Below the pieces are notes generated by a model. It was given only the letters and a program-made list of their open reading frames with translations. It was not told the origin of the DNA and searched no databases. The position numbers and the translations under genes were made by a program. From positions 7,783 to 71,782 of the forward strand of contig CAZMJP010000001.1 of NCBI GenBank assembly GCA_964566895.1: 64,000 bases of DNA, written 5' to 3'. This DNA is from CAZMJP01 sp964566895. Its GTDB lineage: Bacteria > Patescibacteriota > Patescibacteriia > UBA2591 > UBA6264. This document shows positions 10,701-18,248 of the stretch, in pieces; position 1 is the first letter of the stretch; each line of letters opens with the position of its first letter.

Positions 10701-13700
10701 TTTTTTATATCCGGATTCATCCCAATTAAAATCAACAAATCCCGTGCATCCAGTCTGGTCAAACGGGCAAACCCCGGCCCAACCTTTATAGCCAACTTCT
10801 CCAAATGATTTAATCCCGGGAATACCTTTAACCTGATACGGCTCGGCACCGAGATAAGAGCAGGGTTCCCCGGTATCAGCCTTAAACCAGCCGGGATTAT
10901 TTTCATTATACTGGCAAACCTTCCCTTGCGGTTCCGGGTCTTTAAAATAAATTCCATTTTCGTACGCCTGACACCCTAAGTCATTACTTTGACAAAGGGT
11001 CGGCTTGGAGTCGTATAAATCCGGGTTATTGCGCAAATAAAGGTCAGACCAGCCCATAACCGCGCCTTCCTGATTCAATTTCGGCAAACCCATTTTCTGA
11101 CAGCCCTTGTCTATGGATTGACAATATATCTCCGGGTTATTGACCAGATAAACCAACTCGTCCGCCGGGACAATTATCCTTGACATCCTGTCTTTGCTGT
11201 TAAACGTTTGCTCAAATGGATAGGCGGAATTCTGGGTTTTAATCATTGCCTCGCAGCCAACCGCTTTTTCCGGACAGAGATGGGCAAAAGATTTAAGAGA
11301 CAAATTCTCGCCTTGCCGGTCGGTATAAGCCCGGCAGCCAATCATAAAGCCGAAACTATCCTGCCCGGACAAATCCTGATTGCAAACTAACGGGGTTAAC
11401 CAAGAATCTTTAATTAAATAAATATTGTCCTGGACTTCCTTTAAAACGATATTGTCAAGATAATAATCTTCACCCTCGCCGATAATCCACAATTCTTCAT
11501 CTGAACTGATTGGACGAGAAAAAATTAACGGACCAAAAATATATTCATTCCAATCAAGGTTAATCGGTTTTCGGCCAAACGATAAGTCATTTCCCCCCGT
11601 CCCTTTAAACCTCGACTCCAAAACAGAAGAATTCGCCGTTCTGGTTTTGGCCCAAAAAGACAAAAAATACATTTTACCCTGACTGACCGAATCGACAACA
11701 TTTGTTTTCACGCTGGCGGTATCTAAAAACGCCTTATTTTGAACAGCCATTGAATGTCCCGGAAAATTGACTGATTCGGCTGAATAAACAAGGTCAATTC
11801 CGCTTTCTCCCGCTTCCCAAGGAGCAAGACTGCCGTTTTCAAAATTATTCCAAAAAGCCCGACGGATATTGCCGGCGGCTGGCCCTTTGTATTCCCGGCA
11901 GCCGACATCTTTTTTCCCGCAAGACTCGCCTTCGGTTAAAACGGACATTTTAACTTCTCCAGTGCTCGTTTGGCGGTAAGGATGGCAATCTTGGGAACAA
12001 ATAAGGGTATTTTTATAAAGCCGGTAATAAATTTTCCCCTCCTTGTCATAAAATTCTTTGCAATGAGGATTATTCAAGGCGTCGTTTTTATCCCGGCATT
12101 CATTCCAAAACCCTTTTGCGTCTTCATAATCCATAACTTCGGCCGGGCCGCCGTCAGTTTGGGCTTTAAGAGTGTATTTTTTTAATTGATAACCCGTATT
12201 TTCCGAACCAATCCAGGTAAAATAATTCTGGCAAATGTCCGTCCGCGGAGGTTCAATCGGCTTGGAGTCGCTGTCAACGACCGCTTGATTCTGGGCGTCC
12301 ACTTTAACACACTGCCGCAAATAAGCATAATATTCCAAGCCCTCTCCCCCCCGAGCTATTTCATCTAAATTGGTAAATTCTTCGCACCCCGGAGCAGAGC
12401 AGGATTGCCCGGTTTCGGGGATAAAACTAATCCAATCTGGATTATTATCAAAATAAGTCGGCGCCTGATTAAAAGTCTCATAACCCAGACATTCGGCTGG
12501 ACAAACATTTTCCGGTTTAACCACTCCGGACACAACCGGGTCATCTCTGTCGGCCGGAAAGTAAAATTGGCAGCCGACGTCTTTTTCCTGGCAAGACTCG
12601 GGATTTTTCAAATAAACTTTATTATCGCCCGCTTGGTAATTTGAATACCCATAATATCCTCCATATCCTCCTCCCTGATATTCAAGCTCCTGTCCAGCGG
12701 CGATTCTGATATATTCATTGCAGCCCTCGGCGCTGGCTGAACATTTCTCCGCCTGAGAATTAAAGAAAATCGATTTTCCCATTCCCGGACCGTCAAGACA
12801 ATTCCAAGTGCCTTCACTGCCATCTTTCCATTCCAGGCAATACCATTGACAGCCGACACTGGTTGAATCGCAATCGCCAAAATCCAATGTTCGGGCTAAA
12901 TAAGAAAATTGCTTTTTGTCTTTAGACCGGACATATGTTTGGCAGGTGGCGTATTGTTCAGCGCATTGGTCCCCGCTCATCCGCCAAATGTTTTTTTCTC
13001 GGGTGCAATAAGCCCAAGTGTCGCAGGAGCCGTCCTCACTTTCATGAATGCAATCTTTTAAATCAACGCAGGTTTCCTGACGTTGGGCGCTGTCCGCCTC
13101 GGGCACGGCTGAATAACCCCTTGCCTCGCATTGGTAAGATGAACTTTTTAAAACCCAATTTGGATTAACCAAATGACAAAAGGGCGAAGCTTCTTGCCAA
13201 ATATATTCCGCCGGCGCGGTTGAACCGATGGTCAACTGAACTCCGTCTATCAATAACTTATTGTCAGTAGGCACATTGCCATATCCTAAATTGCCAATAC
13301 CAAGTTCTTTTAAACAATATCCTTGACGATTGTCGCTGTTGTAGCAATCAGTTGTCATCGCCGCCGGGATTGTTCTGGTGCTTTTATATTGAGTCCAATT
13401 TCCATAATCCCCGGCCGGAATAGAATCAAAACCCAAACCCGGATAAGGAGATTTTTGGCCCAGTTGATTAAAGGGAGGCTGGCCTCCAGCAGAACTTTGG
13501 CTGCACCACCCAATCTGGTAGCAAATAGTTTGGTCTGCCCGCCGGTCTATTTTCCCTTTATACCAAAAACTTAAAGTGATTTCTGTCCCGGCTTTAAAAA
13601 CGTTTTTTAAATCTTTTTTCAAAGCCACCCATTCATTGTTTTTATTGTCAGAATTAGCCTTTTGAAATATTTGAACGGCTAACAAACCGAATTTCCTGTC

Positions 13701-16103
13701 ATTAGAAATCACCTTTATTTCGGATTCGCATTTGCCGGAGACTGGATCTTTTCCACCCTGTCTTTTATCCCATCCGTCCGGAAAATCATTTTTATCATTA
13801 TCTATTTCAAAGTTTCCATTCCAAATTGAACAATCGCCTAAAGAATTTGTTTTATTAAAATCATTGACAATTTGACCTAAAGTATAGGGCGGAGTAATTA
13901 ATCCTTTATAATTCTGATAAGCGGCGATCTCCAAACCAAGAGGTAAAATTCTTGCCCGGCGCAACTTTTTAACATTAGGATAAGATAAAAGGTCGGTTGG
14001 TTGAGACGAGCAGCTGCCCTGAGCTCCGGGCTGGCCAACAACAACATCCGGCAAAAAACCCTTATCCAGAGCTTCCTGAATGGTCAGTCCTTGTTCCACT
14101 GCGTCAAGCAATCCCCCTTGATTCAATAAACAATTCATTGGCAAGGCGTATAAAGAATTAGTCGGAAAAACGGCGAACTCGTCGTAAATGCTGATTTCAC
14201 CTCCCTTTTTTAAACTAAAAGTGGTTAAGTCGGCAAACATAGTTTTGCTCTCCTGTTTGCTCGGGCGATAAGGTTCATCCGGAGATAAAGCCGACGAATC
14301 CTTGCCTTTTGGGCTGGCCGCTGGATTAAAAAAGCCGGTTATCACCTTTTCCATAAATTTATTGGTCAAAGTGTTGGTAAAAACGCCGAGGGCGTCGGCC
14401 AGAGCCACTCCGGTATACTGCTTAATGCTCGCACTGGTGCCCTTAACCGCCTCGCGGGTCGTCTCGTCGATGTAGATTGAGGGGGTCAAAGATATGCCGG
14501 AAACTAAACTTTTCTTGTCGCTCAATCTCCCTTGCAAAATTTGGAAAAATTTCGACTCTTCCACTTTTCTGACCTGCCGGTCAAACAACTGGGATTGCAA
14601 TTCCATTTGCACCTCAACATCGCTTCCTCCGGGAGTATACATTCGGCTCAAATCTTCCAACGGGCTTATCTCTGGCAGGGCTATTTCCTCTTCGCTTGGC
14701 TTTGTCTCTTTAATCATTTTACCCAAAGTATTTGCCCAATCAATTGTTTGTTTAACATATTCGTTAAAACGTTTGGTATAGGCCAAAGCATTGGCGTATT
14801 CTTTTCCCTGGCAGTCCTTGTCTTCCCCTCTGGCTAGCTGGAAAATCCTCCGGCATTCCGGAGCTCCGCAAAAATCCGCCTCCTTTTCAACCGCGCATTT
14901 CGAAACATAAGCCTGCCACCACCAAAGCGGTATTTCCTCGTCGCTGGCTGCCCTTAGTTTAGTCTTATCCCATTCTCCTTTTTCATTTACCCCCATTACT
15001 CCCCAAACATTGTCCCGAATCTTATTTTCCAGCCTTTCCAAGGCTAACTTAACCGTCCCCGCCGCAATTCGAATATCTGAGGAATAACTTTCATAGTTCT
15101 CCATAATCCTCTCCCTTTTGTTTTCTAATTTCTTTTTTTTCTCATTTAAATCCTGGCAAGTCCTTTTCTTTTTACAAGAAGCGATTCGCGATTCAAGGTC
15201 GGCAACCTCTTGGTTAATTTCATCAATTTTCTCTTTAAGTTTTCCTTGCTCTTCTTTTGAGCTTTGGGCTTCGCCCCAAGCAACAATAATCTCTTCATAT
15301 TCGTCTTGAACCTCGGCTAATTCATTAATTTTATCCAATAAATATCCCGCTCCCGCGTTAACAGCCGGACCAGCGTCGCCGGCGGGCTCGCAATCTGTCC
15401 AGCCTCTCTTTTGACAACATAGGTCGCCTTTAGTGTCTTTTACCAAATTATAATAGCCGTCATTATGGCAAACCCAGGGTCCGGCCGATTTATTTAAAAC
15501 CACATCCTGAGCAAGGAGGATCTTCATATCAACCTTAAGCTTTTTTACCGGGCCTTCTTTTGTCTCAGCGACAAATTCAAACAATTTTTTCTTTCTCGCT
15601 TCTTTTAACCTACTCTTAATGACGCTAAGCGGACAATCCAGTTTATCCTCAAATTTTGACTCTTTATACTTGGGTAAATAAAGAGTCATCATCTTCAAAC
15701 GAATGGTCGGGTCAATCGGGTCGCACAAACTACGCCCAGTAAAACCATAGGCTATTTCATCAAGAAATTCACCCTTAATTTTATCGCCCATATTAGTCCA
15801 AAATTTTTCGCTATTAACAAACATTGGTTGTTGCCCTTTACCGCCGCTGGCGATATACTCGGCGCTTTGTCTGGCTACCTGACCTAAAAAATAATTAAGA
15901 GCATTTTTATAAGCCACCGCGCCGCCGGCCGTCCAAGCTTTGCTAATCGCAGTTTTAATCCAATCGGGAACCCAACCGGAAAGAATATCAATTATGTCCG
16001 CCCGGGCTGGTTTGGGATAAAATAAAACAGCCACTGCCGTTGACAAAACTATCATCAATAAAACCGTTCCAGTTAAAAATTTTTTAAATTTTATCTTTAA
16101 CAT
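7719..16103 (-). CDS. Giant cysteine-rich secreted or surface protein, function unknown
   Basis: A 2794-residue protein with one N-terminal signal segment (residues 10-36, ending KPARADI) and no other clear membrane span. In order: an alpha-helical region with a coiled coil near 270-345; a jelly-roll-like module near 760-970 (NGNFEID...DGW...SFWYKG, ending LLIDGVQL), reminiscent of CBM4/9-type carbohydrate-binding folds; about ten repeats of the motif C-x(3-5)-GC-x2-[YFM] between about 1040 and 2420; a second jelly-roll-like module near 1425-1555 (FENGSLAPWEAG...DNIVLKEV); a dense cluster of 32 Cys in about 205 residues near 1805-2015; and a PKD-like C-terminal domain near 2645-2780 with the motif IIIDWGD. 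The frame is intact throughout. It lies directly upstream of the VirB6-like gene in the secretion operon, suggesting it is an exported fibre, adhesin or large surface subunit. Heavy disulfide bonding outside the cell is inferred from the Cys spacing. Confidence 0.88.
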   Translation of the reverse strand: MLKIKFKKFLTGTVLLMIVLSTAVAVLFYPKPARADIIDILSGWVPDWIKTAISKAWTAGGAVAYKNALNYFLGQVARQSAEYIASGGKGQQPMFVNSEKFWTNMGDKIKGEFLDEIAYGFTGRSLCDPIDPTIRLKMMTLYLPKYKESKFEDKLDCPLSVIKSRLKEARKKKLFEFVAETKEGPVKKLKVDMKILLAQDVVLNKSAGPWVCHNDGYYNLVKDTKGDLCCQKRGWTDCEPAGDAGPAVNAGAGYLLDKINELAEVQDEYEEIIVAWGEAQSSKEEQGKLKEKIDEINQEVADLESRIASCKKKRTCQDLNEKKKKLENKRERIMENYESYSSDIRIAAGTVKLALERLENKIRDNVWGVMGVNEKGEWDKTKLRAASDEEIPLWWWQAYVSKCAVEKEADFCGAPECRRIFQLARGEDKDCQGKEYANALAYTKRFNEYVKQTIDWANTLGKMIKETKPSEEEIALPEISPLEDLSRMYTPGGSDVEVQMELQSQLFDRQVRKVEESKFFQILQGRLSDKKSLVSGISLTPSIYIDETTREAVKGTSASIKQYTGVALADALGVFTNTLTNKFMEKVITGFFNPAASPKGKDSSALSPDEPYRPSKQESKTMFADLTTFSLKKGGEISIYDEFAVFPTNSLYALPMNCLLNQGGLLDAVEQGLTIQEALDKGFLPDVVVGQPGAQGSCSSQPTDLLSYPNVKKLRRARILPLGLEIAAYQNYKGLITPPYTLGQIVNDFNKTNSLGDCSIWNGNFEIDNDKNDFPDGWDKRQGGKDPVSGKCESEIKVISNDRKFGLLAVQIFQKANSDNKNNEWVALKKDLKNVFKAGTEITLSFWYKGKIDRRADQTICYQIGWCSQSSAGGQPPFNQLGQKSPYPGLGFDSIPAGDYGNWTQYKSTRTIPAAMTTDCYNSDNRQGYCLKELGIGNLGYGNVPTDNKLLIDGVQLTIGSTAPAEYIWQEASPFCHLVNPNWVLKSSSYQCEARGYSAVPEADSAQRQETCVDLKDCIHESEDGSCDTWAYCTREKNIWRMSGDQCAEQYATCQTYVRSKDKKQFSYLARTLDFGDCDSTSVGCQWYCLEWKDGSEGTWNCLDGPGMGKSIFFNSQAEKCSASAEGCNEYIRIAAGQELEYQGGGYGGYYGYSNYQAGDNKVYLKNPESCQEKDVGCQFYFPADRDDPVVSGVVKPENVCPAECLGYETFNQAPTYFDNNPDWISFIPETGQSCSAPGCEEFTNLDEIARGGEGLEYYAYLRQCVKVDAQNQAVVDSDSKPIEPPRTDICQNYFTWIGSENTGYQLKKYTLKAQTDGGPAEVMDYEDAKGFWNECRDKNDALNNPHCKEFYDKEGKIYYRLYKNTLICSQDCHPYRQTSTGEVKMSVLTEGESCGKKDVGCREYKGPAAGNIRRAFWNNFENGSLAPWEAGESGIDLVYSAESVNFPGHSMAVQNKAFLDTASVKTNVVDSVSQGKMYFLSFWAKTRTANSSVLESRFKGTGGNDLSFGRKPINLDWNEYIFGPLIFSRPISSDEELWIIGEGEDYYLDNIVLKEVQDNIYLIKDSWLTPLVCNQDLSGQDSFGFMIGCRAYTDRQGENLSLKSFAHLCPEKAVGCEAMIKTQNSAYPFEQTFNSKDRMSRIIVPADELVYLVNNPEIYCQSIDKGCQKMGLPKLNQEGAVMGWSDLYLRNNPDLYDSKPTLCQSNDLGCQAYENGIYFKDPEPQGKVCQYNENNPGWFKADTGEPCSYLGAEPYQVKGIPGIKSFGEVGYKGWAGVCPFDQTGCTGFVDFNWDESGYKKCVSGKQRGEDCITNADCETYTCSVGGTPCNPQTGCATSKCVGGLVPGSDCTNKPAPADKWCQRCTNNEGLVCGYDAGNPCEFVYCQINGQIDEDVDCGEVGDTCFASQGTCETTPTPEGGCDRDPGGIPCPNVQVYCYGGEKPPGHCCVKGDTAERCFSEEDCCCGTSTGYCYQPDFCQLAQGVCVSDNGACDRSGTCVSNNAVCQSDGALCLAAAPVLSQQSYYYLNNEKLDTCPEFSLKQGCVLLLDPDGPKPKINSFATYKKAAGTDGDSVAPVDCTKRFEDCGGENAKLDYCLYCQPFRQTTNDANVILKVKRDRICAEWLNCVDSYLSWDKASGSYRQICTGIGRCNELVRAGQDFQCKNYINTKPEILTEEVYKNRDVSFYGLDYSGYSLYNQYPVDLLLPSKVEGSDVYKLAYDNTTAAKDIEGDEIEQTCRIYPERDSPFPPETDYSNVNLCEKNNGCQCSYDKVEDNGTTKYYDIGKSSESGTVKTFIGLTGYCLEPDPTKKNACITWWPGMGAGGATGGLKPESSAGYWPADNRQWYCLGEIGEGPHWTDVVGNHCDDSVDGCEESIYKITGLPEIKMREVAKIKVRIGADDAAGQCAWEHLDSRGYHEIGPDSETPWMANEEDDSAGNNDYDCDCDSGGTCLKIRVCFGKDEDCKNNDPEAILDRFEVKRIDKSAGDGSARFDEADIYLINGCQSMVKVAADNDGGKQGIGLAEGVYTDRLWERSNYQLLLSDSSNISRSDICVPYGASGVEKDSLKRLVKIDKNAEDCLLNTTKIVHSTEDLKQLFAKVRDQREFRFRESMLYDDAGEGWDLTTTLPQDHICPIVASVGDSFEVGKVTIVGQDEGGGISKKAGEPITLEFYAWADKDQMPIREIIIDWGDAKPVPQNIIAKNRKPECGGADFGNSPDACVEGSWEFTHVYNCQAGDKTWSNGSCYFQPKVYIKDNWGWCNGGKYAGEKSCLEIDGAGTAYSGQVIVESSSQ

Positions 16104-16172
16104 TTTATAGTGGCTTAAAAATATTTCTTTGTTAAATTATTATTTTATTTTCACCCTTTCCCTGCCAATTTT

Positions 16173-16904
16173 TTACTCAGACAACGATTGCAAAAACATT
16201 TGCTCTAAAGTCGCGTCATCTACCTGCTCTAACCTTGCCGAATCAACCCCTTGCTCAATCAAAATCTGACGTAATTGCGAGACATCAAAACTTCCCTCAA
16301 AAAGCTGCTTTTCTGATAATGCTTCTAAATCAATACCTGTCTCCTGTTTAGTCTCATTATACAAGTTTATCAATGTCTTGTCATCAAGTTTATCCACAAC
16401 ATCTTTGCTCAAACCAACTAAACTAACCAGCAAATCCCTAATTCCCTGAGCTGAAATTTCTTTTTCGCCAAAAAGTCCGGTCTGACTCGTCTCTTTTTTA
16501 GGAAGTTGAAGTTCCTCAAGACTAAAAGTTTTTTCCAAAGAATTTGATTGGGCTGATTGAACCGAGCCGGGGACAGAACCTCGGTCTAAAGGACTGCTCC
16601 CCGCCTCTATTTCTTCTTTATCAGAAAACCCGTCGCTGTCTGAGTCGGGCAAATAAGCCGAAGTATAATAAACAAACTGTTCATCAAAATCCGTCAACCC
16701 ATCCCCATCTGTATCCTGATTAGCTAAAACAGACAAAGCGCTTTCAGTTTCACTTTGTTCCGACGTCTGTCTTCCCGCGATTTTAAAAGGAGCGTAAATC
16801 GCCCCTCTAATTTGAAAATAAGCCAAACCAACAGCCAAAATAGTTGCCCCAAATAAAAAGACAAGTAAATGAATCCTGGATTTCGCCTCAGACCTTGAAA
16901 ACAT
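16173..16904 (-). CDS. Membrane-anchored protein with TSP3/EF-hand-like calcium motifs
   Basis: A 243-residue protein with an N-terminal signal anchor (residues 13-34) and the rest outside the cytoplasm. Two Asp-rich loops, DTDGDGLTDFDE near residue 63 and DSDSDGFSDKEE near residue 87, match thrombospondin type 3 or dockerin-like calcium-binding repeats. The C-terminal 130 residues are acidic and helical. It is the first gene of the secretion operon: the next start is about 70 bases on. A promoter with TATAAT six bases before the ATG suggests a leaderless mRNA. A calcium-dependent structural or docking role at the cell surface is inferred; no exact family was recognised. Confidence 0.8.
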   Translation of the reverse strand: MFSRSEAKSRIHLLVFLFGATILAVGLAYFQIRGAIYAPFKIAGRQTSEQSETESALSVLANQDTDGDGLTDFDEQFVYYTSAYLPDSDSDGFSDKEEIEAGSSPLDRGSVPGSVQSAQSNSLEKTFSLEELQLPKKETSQTGLFGEKEISAQGIRDLLVSLVGLSKDVVDKLDDKTLINLYNETKQETGIDLEALSEKQLFEGSFDVSQLRQILIEQGVDSARLEQVDDATLEQMFLQSLSE

Positions 16905-16910
16905 GATTAA

Positions 16911-16938
16911 ATTATATCACTTTTTAATAAAATGTAAA
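16911..16938 (-). promoter_or_regulatory. Sigma70-like promoter of the secretion operon, probably leaderless
   Basis: On the minus strand TTTACA (16933-16938) and TATAAT (16911-16916) are separated by 16 bases. The ATG of the calcium-motif protein starts six bases after the -10 box, where transcription would be expected to begin, so the mRNA likely starts at or next to the start codon. Confidence 0.7.
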
Positions 16939-17027
16939 GTGGCTGGCTTTGTTAGAAAACTCACTTCGCCAATGTTAAATAAGAAGACAATTTTGTAATA
17001 ATCAACAAAGATAAATTTAGAGCAGGG

Positions 17028-17056
17028 TTGACAAAATCTTAAAAATTTGTTATCCT
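17028..17056 (+). promoter_or_regulatory. Promoter of the propeller lipoprotein gene
   Basis: TTGACA (17028-17033) and TATCCT (17051-17056) with a 17-base spacer. The expected start near 17063 gives an untranslated leader of about 45 bases, ending in a perfect AAGGAGGA site at 17096-17103. Confidence 0.75.
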
Positions 17057-17107
17057 TTATTTAATAAATAAGCTATTTAACAATTAAATAAAATAAAGGA
17101 GGATACA

Positions 17108-18162
17108 ATGAAGTTAAAAAATTTTCCGCTATATCTGTGTCTGATGATTCTGGGGCTAACTGGATGCAACAGTCCGACCCAGCCAGAAGATGATTGGGAA
17201 AAGACCAGTTGCCCNNNNNNNNNNNNNNNNNNNNNNNNNNNNNNNNNNNNNNNNNNNNNNNNNNNNNNNNNNNNNNNNNNNNNNNNNNNNNNNNNNNNNN
17301 NNNNNNNNNNNNNNCTGGATGCAACAGTCCGACCCAGCCAGAAGATGATTGGGAAAAGACCAGTTGCCCTGGGGGGGTTATTTCCTGCTTAGCCATCAGT
17401 TCCGACGGTTATGTTTTTGCCGGAACTGACAGCGGAATATATTATTCCGCTGATGGCGAGGATTGGGAAAGAATCGATAGGTTCCCTCCTCGCAAGTTGG
17501 CAGTCTCCGCCACCGGTATTTTTGCCACAAATAATATAACGGATCGCCTTTTTCAGAGACGGAGAGACAACTCCCTCTGGACGTCAACCCTTCTAGACCA
17601 TTATTGTTTTTGTCTGGCCATCAGTTCCGACGGTTATGTTTTTGCCGGAACTGAGGATGGAGTATATTATTCCTCAGATGAGGGGCAAAGTTGGGAGCAA
17701 GTCGGGTCAAGCATAAACGAGGTCCAATGTCTGGCAATCAGCCCGTCAGGCTGGATTTTTGCCAGCATTGGCTACGGAGTGAAAACCTATAAAGATGGGT
17801 CTAACCACTATAACGGACTCTACTCTGTCAACGTCCGATGTTTGGCAGTTAGTTCTGGGATGGTCTTCGCCGGAGCCGATAACGGCCCGCATACCCCTGA
17901 GGACAATGGAATTTATGGCAGTTCGGACAATGGACAAAGTTGGGTCCAATCCGGACTGAAAAAAACCCACATCCAGTCCTTAGTGGCCAGCAGCGGCCAA
18001 GTCTTTGCCGGCGCCGTTAAAGGCGGAATATATTATTCCGCCGATAACGGGAAAGACTGGAAAAAAATCTCCGAGCTGATGGCAAATTGTTTCGCCATCG
18101 GACCTGATGGGAGGATTTTTGTTGGCACTGAAGAAGGGGTCTTCTTCAGTGACAATTATTAG
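17108..18162 (+). CDS. Lipoprotein with BNR/Asp-box beta-propeller repeats (contains artefactual gap)
   Basis: The N-terminus is a lipoprotein signal peptide ending in the lipobox LTGC at residues 17-20, so the mature protein is lipid-anchored. The body holds four or more repeats of the form [A/S]-G-T-x-x-G-[I/V]-Y-[Y/G]-S-[A/S]-D-x-G-x-x-W, the Asp-box of BNR/sialidase-like beta-propellers. The frame is interrupted by 100 N at 17215-17314, but the 55 bases before the N run are repeated exactly after it. Removing one copy plus the N run (155 bases) gives a continuous 299-residue protein, with the coding length becoming 900 bases. Strong promoter, Shine-Dalgarno site and terminator mark it as a self-contained, probably well-expressed unit. 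The fold suggests ligand binding at the surface; the ligand is unknown and the catalytic residues of sialidases were not identified. Confidence 0.85.
17215..17314. other. Assembly gap of exactly 100 N (artefact)
   Basis: The 55 bases at 17160-17214 recur exactly at 17315-17369. An overlap of 55 equals a common de Bruijn graph k-mer size, so two abutting contigs were joined without merging their shared end. The reading frame closes perfectly when they are merged. Confidence 0.9.
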
Positions 18163-18180
18163 ATGAATAGCGGATAAAGG

Positions 18181-18206
18181 AAGGGACCTTTTAGTAAGGT
18201 CCTTTT
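18181..18206 (+). terminator. Terminator after the propeller lipoprotein gene
   Basis: Stem ggacctt (18184-18190) and aaggtcc (18196-18202), loop of five, followed by TTTT. Extra A-T and G-T pairs extend the base. It lies 20 bases after the stop codon and before the convergent rsmA gene. Confidence 0.75.
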
Positions 18207-18248
18207 CAATTATTAAAAAACATTCTGCTAAAAACAAAAATTTTAAAG

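Noticed and set aside
10061..10957. Long open frames in the same or opposite direction within the giant gene (for example 10061-10426, 10490-10957, 12608-12880)
   Set aside because: The regular Cys/Gly/Asp codon pattern of the real frame leaves other frames open. None has a start signal, and the main frame continues without a break and keeps its repeats.
1..16904. Integrated conjugative element
   Set aside because: There is no relaxase, coupling protein, integrase or attachment-site pair in view, so secretion or pilus function is the safer reading.
17073..17396. Open frames running through the N run on either strand
   Set aside because: They exist only because N codons are not stops. The merged lipoprotein frame explains the region.
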